From Pedobacter psychrodurus (GTDB taxonomy: Bacteria; Bacteroidota; Bacteroidia; Sphingobacteriales; Sphingobacteriaceae): a DNA stretch of 64,000 nt. Numbering within the stretch: position 1 is the stretch's first letter; each line of letters begins with the position of its first letter. The DNA lies in the NCBI RefSeq assembly GCF_004331735.1, contig NZ_SJSO01000002.1, positions 1 through 64,000 of the forward strand. Reading direction: 5' to 3'. The notes below the pieces were generated by a model. The model was not told where the DNA came from. It worked only from the letters and a program-made list of their open reading frames with translations, and ran no database searches. Shown in pieces: positions 1-9,700 of this stretch. The translations under genes and the position numbers were made by a program.

Positions 1-894
1 ATTGGTACTCCTATTTGTAAAGTAGTTTAATATGGTTTCATAGTTGTTCTGTATCGTTCTTGAAATGGTGTTAAACGACTTGAATCCAGCGGCTTCTACC
101 TGATTATACCAAATTGCCAGTCTTTTAAAAGCAACTATTCTGTCTTTGGATGTACTGAGTATAATGGACAAGCCCTGACTTAATTTATAAGCCTGTTCCA
201 GATCAGGGTACAAGCTGAACAATAGCTCTGCCCGGTGTGATTGTGACGGGGTCCAGTTAGCCTCCCGTTTGAACAGTAAATATCTGCTTCTTGCCAGCAA
301 TTGTTTTACTGTATCACCATTTCCCAGCAATTCCGGCACCCAGCGTTTTTTTACAGTCTTGGCCAGCTCCAGTTCCTTGTTTTCCTGTTCGATGGCCTCC
401 CATCTGTGTCTTATCCTTATTTCCTGGACGCCTTCGGTAGCCAGCTGCTGTACGTGGAACCGATCGGAAACCAGTTCTGCATTAGCAAAGCACCGTTTAA
501 CTATCCGCGACATTGTTGGAGCAAGATCAAGAGTAACTTCTTTCACTTTTCTGCGCAAGCCTACCTGGATCCGGGAGAGGATTTTGATAACCGATTCGCT
601 TTCAGTTCCTTTAATAATGGCAACCAGGGCACCTTTTTTACCTTTTGCAGCCTTATTGGTCAGAACGGTATACAACTCTCCCTGAGAGAGGCTGGTTTCA
701 TCTATGGAAAGATATTCTCCCAGATTCTCAGGAAAAAGAAGCCAGTTCTCCGCATGTTCCAACTGATCCCAATCTGTAAATCCACTCAGATGGCTAGCAT
801 ATTGTTCCTCAAGGCGTTTGCCATCTACTCCAAAGAAATGACCTAGAGTTTTACAGCTTATTGGGCTTGAATCCAAATAGCTTTTCAAAAAAAA
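1..894 (-). CDS. Transposase catalytic part (ISL3-type DDE), partial, second frame of the IS
   Basis: Translating the minus strand from about 894 down to base 1 gives an uninterrupted frame containing FFGVDGKRLEEQYASHL, a DETSLSQGELYTVLTNK block, LDLAPTMSRIVKRCF and DRFHVQQLATEGVQEIR. These are typical of ISL3-type DDE transposases: the D of IDETSL and the D of LDLAP are probable catalytic acids, and DRFHV is the usual motif after the second. No good ATG opens the frame; it becomes continuous with the upstream frame only by slippage at the T run 887-895. It is incomplete at its C-terminus because the window ends at N of FTNRSTN. It would cut and rejoin DNA at the element ends. Confidence 0.8.
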
Positions 895-1231
895 ATGCAA
901 ACTCAGTAGTCATCTTAGTACCATCGGCAACCAGATTCCAATCCCTGTAAACAATCTTTTTGGTATGGAGGTTTTGCCACTTGCGCCGCTTTACCTTCAA
1001 AAAACAAGGCTTGCCACGTAAGGGAAAGTCACGAACGGTAATTTCATCGAAAAAGCCTTTAGAAATCAATTTCTCACCTGAATATTCCTCAGGATGAATG
1101 TTTTTTTCTAAAAGATAAATATGATAAGAGCCTTCAGTAACTTCAAACCTATCAAGTTCAAAGTATTCGGTTAAGCCTTCAGGGAGTATAAAAGATAGTA
1201 TCGAGGTGTCCAAAATAATAATGTTGAACAA
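851..1231 (-). CDS. Transposase N-terminal region protein (first frame of the IS)
   Basis: This 126-residue frame starts at TTG (1231) and ends FGFKPNKL-stop. It resembles the ISAon1-type transposase N-terminal region: a short acidic start, then KVKRRKWQNLHTKKIVYRDWNLVADGTKMT, a basic segment likely to contact DNA. It overlaps the catalytic frame by about 40 bases. The overlap contains nine consecutive T (minus strand), so the two frames probably produce a full transposase by realignment. On its own it has no catalytic residues. The TTG start is uncertain because no ATG is available upstream in frame. Confidence 0.7.
   Translation of the reverse strand: MFNIIILDTSILSFILPEGLTEYFELDRFEVTEGSYHIYLLEKNIHPEEYSGEKLISKGFFDEITVRDFPLRGKPCFLKVKRRKWQNLHTKKIVYRDWNLVADGTKMTTEFAFFFEKLFGFKPNKL
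887..895 (-). other. Slippery run of nine T joining the two transposase frames
   Basis: On the coding (minus) strand the codons read GCA TTT TTT TTT GAA. The second frame reads CAT TTT TTT TTG AAA across the same bases and is open from there to the window edge. Loss of one T, or gain of two, in the transcript would fuse FAFF directly to LKSYLDSSPISCKTLGHFFG. Runs of nine identical bases are known sites of transcriptional slippage in IS elements. A simple inactivating mutation is the alternative. Confidence 0.6.
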
Positions 1232-1461
1232 AATTAAATAAACTTTTCAACTCCCCAACTTTTTTGCTTGATCCTTCTGCCAACTCTCCGCCGCAAAAGT
1301 ACGAAGTTGAAGCAAAACTGCAAATGATTTTTAATTAAATTTTTTAAAAAATATTATAAACGTTGCTAATCATTTAGTTAGCAGACGAAAAAAAAGCAAA
1401 AAACTTTATTAAAGGGCAGATTCGAGCCATTTAATAAAGTTTTTGATCAATATCTATTACG

Positions 1462-1908
1462 TTAAAGTGCCTGTTTGGGGTAAACTTTTTCTCGATCTAC
1501 AGATAATATTCCATTTCCCTCAATTGCAAAACAAACCAATCCGATTAATACGGAGGCCGAAAACCAAAATTCTGAATAGGGTTTAAAAATACCCCCAGAA
1601 ATATTAACAAAGAATACCGCCCCAATCAGTATGGGTAAATTAACCAGGCAAAATACGCGTGTATGTGTGCCTAGGGTAATGGCTAAGCCCCCAATAAGGT
1701 GTAACATAATAATCAGGTGTGCCAGTAAGCTAATGCTCACGGCTGTGCCTAAGAAAGCGCCCCTCATTAAATTACTAAAGGCTTGCATATTGATGTAAAA
1801 ATCAATACCCTTCCAAATTAAAATAAGGCCTAATAAGATTCTAAAATAGTCTAACCATTTTGGGTGATGGTGATCGCCCCAGTGCTGGATTTTCTTAAGC
1901 ATGTTCAT
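1462..1908 (-). CDS. DoxX family membrane protein
   Basis: A 148-residue protein with four predicted membrane segments (about residues 20-40, 55-80, 84-104, 110-132), preceded by a His-rich N-terminus (HWGDHHHPKWLDYFRILLG). The length, four-helix layout and the segment RILLGLILIWKGIDFYIN fit the DoxX/SURF4-like family. DoxX proteins are inner-membrane proteins with poorly defined roles, some linked to redox or thiol stress. It lies 69 bases downstream of the receiver-AraC gene on the same strand, so it may be read through from it, but a functional link with the PUL is not evident. The start is the ATG at 1908; a second Met two codons later is equally possible. Confidence 0.8.
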   Translation of the reverse strand: MNMLKKIQHWGDHHHPKWLDYFRILLGLILIWKGIDFYINMQAFSNLMRGAFLGTAVSISLLAHLIIMLHLIGGLAITLGTHTRVFCLVNLPILIGAVFFVNISGGIFKPYSEFWFSASVLIGLVCFAIEGNGILSVDREKVYPKQAL

Positions 1909-1977
1909 AACTTCTATATTTTGGTTATGACAATTTACGGAAAAATAAAGAAAATAACAATGCTTAACTATTTGATT

Positions 1978-2802
1978 TTAAGGCTTTTTTTTCTCTACAG
2001 TTTTACTGTTTACATAGTCGGTAGGCGACATGCCGAACTGTTTGGCAAAGTTTCTTCCAAAGTGTGATTGAGAGCTATAACCAACCATTTCTGAGATTTC
2101 ATAAATTTTTAGTACCCCTTCATTTAAAAGCTCGGCAGCTTTTTTTAGCCTTGCCAAATTAATCAGTTCGTTTGGACTGAGGTTAGAAATAGATTTAATT
2201 TTCCGGTATAAGGTTGGCCGGCTCATATTCATCTTTTCTGCCAGATGCTCTACATCCAGATCCTGATCGCTGATGCTTTTGTTAATCGTATCTTGTAATT
2301 TTTCCAAAAACAACTCATCCGCTTTAGAATAGGCAATACTTTTAAGGTGAAGGAGGGGAGAACTGGAGAAATATTCTTTAATCTTGTTCCTGTTTTTAAT
2401 CAGACTGGAAATCTGTACCTGTAAGAATTCGGGTGAAAAGGGTTTTTCAACATAAGCATCGGCACCCAGCTCTAAACCTTCAATTTTAGATTGTAATGAA
2501 TTTTTTGCGGTAAGCAAGATAACGGGGATATGGCTGAATTCTAAAGTAGACTTGACTTTCGCACAAAACTCGAAACCGTCCATTTCGGGCATCATCACAT
2601 CACTAATAATGAGTTGTACAATTTCATGTTGTAATATTTCTAACGCTTCTATGCCATTCCTGGCCTGTAGAACATGGTATTTATCTTCCAAATCATCTGA
2701 AATGAAATCAAGGATGTCTTCATTATCATCAACCAATAACACTACAGATCTTTCCATATCTTCAGTATCTTTTATGGTAAGCGTGCCTACAATTTCTTCC
2801 AT
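1978..2802 (-). CDS. Response regulator with AraC-type DNA-binding domain (separated output half of a PUL hybrid regulator)
   Basis: This 274-residue protein has an N-terminal receiver domain (about 19-135): acidic pair DD in LLVDDNEDI, phospho-acceptor Asp68 in LIISDVMMPEMDG, conserved Lys in VEKPFSP. A C-terminal AraC/XylS helix-turn-helix region follows (about 165-270; LAEKMNMSRPTLYRKIK and ISEMVGYSSQSHFGRNFAKQFGMSP). In most Bacteroidota PUL regulators this module is fused to the kinase. Here it is a separate frame starting at ATG 2802, 16 bases inside the end of the kinase gene, so translation is probably coupled. Predicted role: once phosphorylated by the adjacent kinase, bind DNA upstream of susC at 6797 and activate the PUL. 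A start at the internal Met16 is possible. Confidence 0.9.
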   Translation of the reverse strand: MEEIVGTLTIKDTEDMERSVVLLVDDNEDILDFISDDLEDKYHVLQARNGIEALEILQHEIVQLIISDVMMPEMDGFEFCAKVKSTLEFSHIPVILLTAKNSLQSKIEGLELGADAYVEKPFSPEFLQVQISSLIKNRNKIKEYFSSSPLLHLKSIAYSKADELFLEKLQDTINKSISDQDLDVEHLAEKMNMSRPTLYRKIKSISNLSPNELINLARLKKAAELLNEGVLKIYEISEMVGYSSQSHFGRNFAKQFGMSPTDYVNSKTVEKKKP

Positions 2803-5800
2803 TTTCCGTTCAGGTTAAATTCTATAAGTTGATGGATAGGCAGTTCTAATACAAATATATTAAAATCACGATCATTAAAATCTAAATAAAGCTCCCCGCT
2901 ATGCAGTTGAGCAAGTGATTTTGAAATCGATAAACCTATTCCGGTTCCTGCCTTTATTTCTGTTTCTTTGCCCCTAAAAAAAGGTTCAAATATCTTGTCT
3001 TTAATTTCAATAGGGATTCTTTTGCCGTCGTTTTTAACTATCACCGCAAACTTGTCACCTTCCTGTAAGGATAAGTTGATTTGTACAGTGGTTTTTCCAT
3101 ATTTAATGGCATTGTCTATCAAATTGCTGGTCATTTTGTAAAAGGCCTCTACATCGATATAAGCATGGAGCTTTTTTTCGGGTATATGAAGGTCATATTT
3201 AATGTCTGCCTGTTCTGCCGCAGGTTGAAACTGTAAAAATACGTCTTTTAGGATTTCAGAAATGTCGGCCTTTACAAAGTTTAAGGAAAACTCACTGGTT
3301 TCGGTTTTTCTGAAATCCAGTAACTGATTGGTCAATTTGAGCAACCTATCCGTGTTTCGCCCCATAATCCGTAAATTCTTTTCTATTGCGGGCACAGCAT
3401 CAGCCTGTTTAATCAGTTTCTCCATCGGGCCGATAATCAATGTGAGCGGTGTTCTGATTTCGTGGGCAACATTGGTAAAGAATTCAATTTTCGCCTGATA
3501 CACTTCTTTTTGTTTTTCATGCTCGAAAACTTCCATGCGCCGGCTGTTTTTTAACGCAATTTTTCGGTGGTAACTTCTCACCAGGAAGAAAATAATTCCG
3601 CCTGCAGCGATCAGATAAAGCAGATAAGCAATTGGACTAAGGTAAAAAGGAGGCCGGATTTTGATCAGGAGTTTAACATTTTTGGTGCTCCATGTACTAC
3701 TTCCTTCTACCAATGCTTTTACTTCAAAAATATAATTCCCGGGGGCAAGTTTGGTGAAATAAACCTTCCTGTTGGTTTTTAAATATTCCCAGTTTTTATA
3801 AAGCCCTGTCATTTTATAAGCATACTCTGTCATTTCGGGCGATAGATAGCTTAAGGCCGCAAAATCGATACTAAAAGAAGATTGGTTATAGTTAAGTTCG
3901 ATGGTATTGGCATAAACGATCGATTGATCAGAAATAGAATCCGCCCCATTTAAACCGATTTCTGAACTGTTGATTTGAAAGCCCGTTAAAAATACAGGGG
4001 TTTCGTACGAAGTTGCCTTTAGGTTTGCGGGATTGAAGCTGACCAATCCTTTTACGCTCCCAAAATAGGTTCGGCCATCCTCATCCTGATAGGCAGAGCT
4101 GTAGTTGAACTGATCGGTAAGTAATCCGTTGGCTTTAGAATAGGTTTTGCTGAGACCTGTGTTGGGGTCAAAATGGATAAGCCCCCTGGTACTGCTAATC
4201 CAAAACTTGTTTACAGCATCTTCTTCAATCCGGAAAAGGTAATTGCTGGGAAAACCATTTTTTATGCCGTAACGATTAAACTGATGTGTTTTCTGATCAA
4301 ACCGGCAAAGCCCGCCACCATCAGTGGTTATCCAAATCTGCTGTTTGCTATCTTCAAAAACACTATTTACGGTGTTAAGGCTTAAACTTTTCGCATCTCT
4401 AGGGCTATTTCGGTAGTTCACATAACCTGGTTTGGATAAGTTAAACTGAAATAAACCATCGTTAAAGCTACCTGCCCAGATATTACCCTTGCTGTCTTCG
4501 ATAACCGAATAGTAAAAAATAAAGGGGAGGCCGGCAATAGGTTCAAAATCATCGCGTTTTCGGTTATAACGGTAAATACCATTAATGGTTCCAACTAAAA
4601 TTTCACCAGATCGTGTTTTACAGAAGGTAACAATAAAGTTGGTGCGTAAAGCATTTCCAACACCTGCCTGATAATGTTTGATTACTTTTTCTGTTTTCAG
4701 GTCCAAAACATCTAATCCATGTTCGAAAGTACCAACCCATAGTTTGTTGCCGTCAACCAATAAACCGTGGATATTGGAATAGGCAATGCTTCCAGGTTTT
4801 CCGTCGGGTAAAAAGTGTTTAAATATCCCTGTTTTTGCGTCAAGTTTGTTCAGCCCGGCATCTTCCGTACCGATCCAGAAATTTCCGTTACCATCTCGGG
4901 TAATTTCCCTTACATCACTTCCACTAATAGAATTTGTACCTTTTTGAGGAAAGTATTTGGTAAAGAGTGAAGTATGGCTCGAATAGTAATTTACACCGCC
5001 AAAATAGGTGCCCGTCCAAACCCCGCCTTCGCGGTCAAGGCAAATGGTGTAAACGGCATTATCACTTAAAGAATAATCGTTATTGTATTGTTTTTTAATG
5101 TGGATAATTGCTCCACTTTCATCATTATAAATGTAAATGCCCGATTCTGTGGCAATCCAAAACTCATGAGCGCCTGTTTTTTTGATGTCCCGTACAAAAA
5201 TTGGCGTTTGGTCGTCGTTTAACCTGAGTATATTTTTCGATGTCAAGGTAACCGGATTAAAGAGTTTAACACCTTGATTGGTGGTGCCGACCAATAAATT
5301 CCCATTTTCGGTTTCGGCAATTCTCGATACCCAGCCATATTCGGTTTTGGCATTTTTACCGTTGATATTAAAGCGTTGAAAATTGTTCTCTTTGGGATTG
5401 TATTTTTCGAGGGTTCCCTTTCCGGTACTGATCCATACACTACTATCTTTTAAAACCGTTACCAATGAGGCATCGAAAGGTGCATTATGGGTAAAAGCCT
5501 GTATTTTCTTAGTACGCTTTTGATATAAGTATATTTTGAATGAAGATAAGATCCATAAATTTCCACGCTGATCGCTGGCCAGATCAATTATGCGCATCCC
5601 TTTGGTTTCTTTAATGATAGTGAAACTTTCTTTTGCAGGATTGTATTGGTACACACCGTTGTTTGTACCCACCCAGAGTGTTTGTTCCTGGTCGTGGTGG
5701 AGCGCGTAGATTAAATCGTTGCCTAAACTGCCAGCCTGATCCGGATCGTGACGATAGGTTTTAAAAGAATAACCATCAAACCGGTTTAAACCATCTTTTG

Positions 5801-5958
5801 TGCCAAACCACATAAAGCCGTTTCCATCCTGTACACTACAAAAGGCCGTATTGTTAGAAAGTCCGTTTTCTACCTGGTAATGCCTGAAATAGTAAGGTTG
5901 CCCCCACAGCAGGTGGACCGAAAACAGAAGACATAAAAAGATGAAGAGTTTTTTCAAG
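2787..5958 (-). CDS. PUL sensor histidine kinase: Reg_prop beta-propeller, Y_Y_Y, HisKA, HATPase
   Basis: Chosen start: TTG at 5958, which gives the signal peptide MKKLFIFLCLLFSVHLLWGQ. A longer frame to 6119 also begins with TTG and runs into a direct repeat, so it is unlikely. After the signal come many two-component-propeller blades (WFGTKDGLNRFDG, WVGTNNGVYQYN, WIGTEDAGLNKLD), making a large periplasmic sensor. A Y_Y_Y domain follows (ending FEVKALVEGSSTWS), then one membrane helix (SPIAYLLYLIAAGGIIFFLV), then HisKA with the phospho-His near residue 832 (FFTNVAHEIRTPLTL) and an ATPase domain (GTGIGLSISKSL). It lacks the receiver and AraC domains usually fused here; they are encoded by the overlapping next gene. 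It probably senses an oligosaccharide released from the PUL 1 substrate. Confidence 0.9.
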
Positions 5959-6097
5959 ATATCTTGGTCAGCTGCATCAAATATATTAAAGAAATGCTTT
6001 GCTTTCGGGCTAAATTGAATTTGAGCGGATAAGTAGAAAGATTGAGACAGATTCCATTTTATTTGGGAAAGCCTTAAAGATTTAAGAAACTCAGTTT

Positions 6098-6207
6098 TTA
6101 TAGACCTGAAAACTGTCAATTGCTAATTGCAATCTAATCTGAGTATTACTCTTTGTTATAGACCTGAAAACTGTAAACTGCCAATTGCAGACTAATTTGG
6201 GCGTTAC
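6098..6207. repeat. Two-copy direct repeat, about 52 bases each
   Basis: Copy 1 (6098-6149) and copy 2 (6156-6207) both begin TTATAGACCTGAAAACTGT and continue with about ten differences to GTATTAC/GCGTTAC, with a period of 58 bases. They lie directly upstream of the sensor-kinase signal-peptide start. The repeat crosses the longer alternative TTG start at 6119, which argues against that start. Confidence 0.8.
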
Positions 6208-6390
6208 CTAAGCTGCGCAAAGGTCGGGCTTTGCAGGGCTGCGCTTCGCTCCGGTACCGATGAAGGATCGGTACTGAATCCTTACAATCCCTAACGCAAA
6301 AACCCAGCGTAAAAAACTGCGAAATCTGATTTCAATAGCGCTACATCATTGCAAGATTGCTTCCTCGAAAGGTAGATTCCATAGAAAGGT

Positions 6391-6471
6391 CGTCATCTCG
6401 ACTGTAGTGCAACGGAATGGAGAGATCTTTGGACTATATTAAAAGATCTCTCCACTACGGTCGAGATGACG
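6391..6471. repeat. Long imperfect inverted repeat (CGTCATCTCGAC family)
   Basis: The left arm begins CGTCATCTCGACTGTAGTG and passes GGAGAGATCTTT. The right arm mirrors it as AAGATCTCTCC and GGTCGAGATGACG. RNA copied from it would fold into a long hairpin. A second, closely similar copy lies at 12677-12760, so this is a dispersed intergenic element and not a gene-specific signal. Confidence 0.85.
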
Positions 6472-6796
6472 ATACTCAGAGTCGTCATACTGAACTTGTT
6501 ACAAGTAGAAATATTATTTTCAATTGTCTTGTAGCTACTACGTGGTCAGTATCTATCATGCTAATCCGTTGCCATTAAGATCTTGAGACGAACTCAAGAT
6601 CACGGATTGAGCGGCATTTTCCGTGTTTCTGAGTCTCCGTGTCTAAACAGACTCCTTAGTTACAAATCGAGACAAAATGAAGAAAGATTGATACAAATGC
6701 GTATCCCTCTCAATAGCTAAAAACCGAATCTTTGGATAAGAATTAAATAGAACTAAATCCATTTACTTCTTTAACTAACCAAATACCTAACCTAAT

Positions 6797-9700
6797 ATGA
6801 AAAGAAGTTTATTCTCTTATGGCGGCTTTGTACGCTTGGATTGGTACTTGCTTCAAAGAATATTTTTGAAACGCAAAGTCCTCTCCGTTATTTTTACTTC
6901 CATCACCCTAATCTTACTTTCCTTTCAGCTCAGTGCCCAGGAGCAAACTGCCGTTACCGGAACAGTAACTGACGAAAAGGGCGAAACGGTTGTTGGTGCC
7001 AGTATTAAAGTTAAAGGTACCAATACAGGAGTAACTACCGATGGCAATGGAAAATTCAAGATTCAGGTAGCAGATAAAAACGCCACGCTGATCTTTATTT
7101 ATGTGGGTTATATTAATCAGGAAGTAGCATTGGCTGGCCGTACTCAAATCAGCGTTCAGCTTAAGCCATCTAATAATGATTTATCGGAAGTTATTGTAGT
7201 GGGCTACAATACACAGAAAAAGGAAGCCATTACAGGCGCTATTTCATCAATCAGTAGCAAAGATATTGAAAAAGTACATGGCGGTTCTACCGTGAGTACA
7301 GGTTTAGCAGGAAAGTTACCCGGTGTATCTTTCAGGATGCCTGACGGAAGACCTGGTGCGAGCGCCAATATTCAGATCCGTAACATGGGTAATCCGCTCT
7401 ATGTTATCGATGGTATTCAGCAAGATGCCGGCCAGTTCAATAATATCTCACCTAACGATATCGAAAGCATCAGTGTGCTTAAAGATGCATCGGCTGCTAT
7501 TTATGGTAGCAGGGCATCAAACGGTGTAATTTTGGTTACCACCAAAAGGGGAAAGAACAGTACCCGCAATACCTTTAGTGTTGATGCGTATACGGGCTGG
7601 CAGAACTGGGTACGTTTTCCAGAAACTACTGATGCTTACCAATGGAAAGTGGGGCAGGCAACTGCAGAAATGAACCAGAACGGCGCAACGAGTATTACCC
7701 AGGCCGAATTGGATAAATGGAAAGCTGGTACAGAATATGGCTATCAGAGCCAGAACTGGAAAGACATTATCATTGCGCCAAACGCGCCACAAACTTCAGT
7801 AAATTTAAGTGCTTCGGGTGGAAGTGATCGAGTAAATTATTACTTTTCTGCTACGCGTTTAGATCAGAAGGGCGTGTTTGGAACAGCAAGGGAATTCGAT
7901 TTTAACCGGACCAATATCCAGAGCAATATTGAAGCTAAAATAACCGACCGTTTTAAGGTGGGTATGCTCATCAATGGCCGTATCGAAAGCCGCGACCAGC
8001 CAGGTGTACCGGGTGGAGATGATTACTGGGCTGCCCGTTTTGCTTTATTGAGAAACAGACCTACTGAACAAGCTTATGCCAATGGCAATCCAAACTATCC
8101 AAATGATATTGGGCACAATACCGAGCAGTTTGCCGTGCAGAGCAAAGCATTAAGCGGTTACTGGAAATCAGACTGGAGGGTTTTACAAACCAATTTATCA
8201 GCCTCTTACGAAACACCGATAAAAGGGTTGGAGATAAAAGGTTTATATTCTTATTACATCGCCGATAACGTAATCAACGGGCATGAGTATACCTATAATG
8301 TATATACTTATCATCCAGAAACGGGTATTTACGAAGAAAAAGTAGGAAGTTCAAATCCATATAGAGAGCGTAGAAACGAAAAAGTATATACCAATACCTA
8401 TCAGCTTCAGGCCAATTATAACCGCACTTTTGGCAAACATACCGTAGGTGCTGTATTTGTAGCCGAGCGTTTAGATCGTTTTAGAACCTATACCTTTCAA
8501 CACGCTGTACCACAGACTAATATTTTGCCTGTACTGCAGTTTGCGGATATGGATGGGCAGGATTTTGCTGATATACAGGAAGAACAGGCCCGTATTGGTT
8601 ACGTGGGTAGGGTAAACTACAACTACGATAATAAATATTACCTGGAGCTTTCCGGTCGTAGAGATGCTTCATGGAAGTTTGCGCCAGATAGACGTGTAGG
8701 TTATTTCCCTTCGGCATCTATCGGATGGAGAATTACGCAAGAGAAATTTATGAAATCGCTTTTGGGCGAAAGCAATATCTTAAACGATTTGAAACTCCGT
8801 GCCTCTTACGGGCAGCTTGGGGATGATGATGTAGGTATTGACCCTTTTGCTTATATCCCAGGTTATAACTACAATCAGGGCAGCGTGATATTGGATGGAA
8901 AAAACATCACCACTTCAAGAGATAAAGGTCCTATCATCAATAACCTGAGTTGGTTTAAAAGCAAAATTACCGACATCGGTTTAGATTTTTCGATGTTCGG
9001 TAGTAAACTTTCCGGAACAGCAGATTATTTTTATAGGAAACGTACTGGTTTACCGGCCATTAAAAACGACGTAATTGTTCCAATTGAACTGGGATACCCT
9101 TTAAATGTTGAAAACCTGGAAAGCGATGCACAGTTTGGAGGTGAATTCTCCTTAAACTACAGAGATAAAATCGGTGAGTTTAACTACAATGTTGGTGGAA
9201 ACATTTCCATTAGCAGAAAGAAACTTTTGGAAAGATATAAGCCACGTTTTGGCAACTCATGGGAGAATTACAGAAGTAATGGTACGGATAGATATGCCGA
9301 TATTTTTTGGGGTTACGAAGTAACCGGTCAATTTCAGAATGTCGATGAGATCAATAACTACAAGGTAAATATTGATGGGAAAGGTAACCGTTCTTTATTG
9401 CCTGGCGATTTAATTTACAAGGATCAGAATGGCGATGGTATTATTGATGGTTTAGATGAAAGACCGATAGGTTATACTACTGGAGGGCAACCAAATGTAG
9501 GTTTTGGATTTACCATTGGCGGTTCTTATAAAAACTTCGATTTTACCGCCGATTTTTCTGGCGGTGCCATGTATTCCTGGAACCAGAACTGGGAGCAACG
9601 CTGGGCATTCCAGAACGGAGGTGCCTTACTGCAGAATTTTGCTGATGACAGTTGGCACCGTACTAATCTTTATGACCTGAACAGCCCCTGGGTGGCTGGT

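Larger units (their letters stand above)
1..1231 (-). mobile_element. Insertion sequence, ISAon1-like (ISL3-type transposase), left part only
   Basis: Two adjacent minus-strand frames form one transposase in the manner of ISAon1-type elements of Bacteroidota: a short N-terminal frame (851-1231) and a long DDE_Tnp_ISL3-like frame that leaves the window at base 1. The 5' end of the element lies somewhere in the AT-rich stretch after 1231. The other end is outside the window, so terminal inverted repeats and target duplication cannot be tested. The family name rests on recognition of the two-frame layout and conserved text such as SLSQGELYTVLTNKAAKGK. The boundary at 1231 is the start codon, not the true IS end. 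Confidence 0.8.
5959..6796. other. Intergenic control region of PUL 1 between regulator and susC
   Basis: These 838 bases separate the divergent sensor-kinase and susC genes. They contain no convincing gene. Within them are a direct repeat (6098-6207), a small palindrome with arms GTACCGAT/ATCGGTAC (6254-6274), a long imperfect inverted repeat (6391-6471) and a fragment of another repeat family (6481-6510). The stretch 6600-6796 next to susC is AT-rich and free of repeats, so it is the likely site for the susC promoter and AraC operator. I saw no clear match to the Bacteroidota -7 box TAnnTTTG there. Confidence 0.6.

Noticed and set aside
12..28. Sixteen-base match to 45589-45604, considered as an IS end or attachment site
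   Set aside because: A match this short is expected about once by chance in an AT-rich window of this size, and no flanking similarity exists.
269..846. Two plus-strand open frames of 138 and 181 codons
   Set aside because: They are antisense to the clearly recognisable transposase catalytic frame and have no domain-like sequence.
851..1231. First transposase frame considered as an independent hypothetical gene
   Set aside because: Its position, slippery overlap and basic segment fit the N-terminal part of a two-frame transposase.
5959..6119. Longer N-terminus for the PUL 1 sensor kinase
   Set aside because: It begins at TTG within a direct repeat and would bury the signal peptide; TTG 5958 gives a standard signal peptide.
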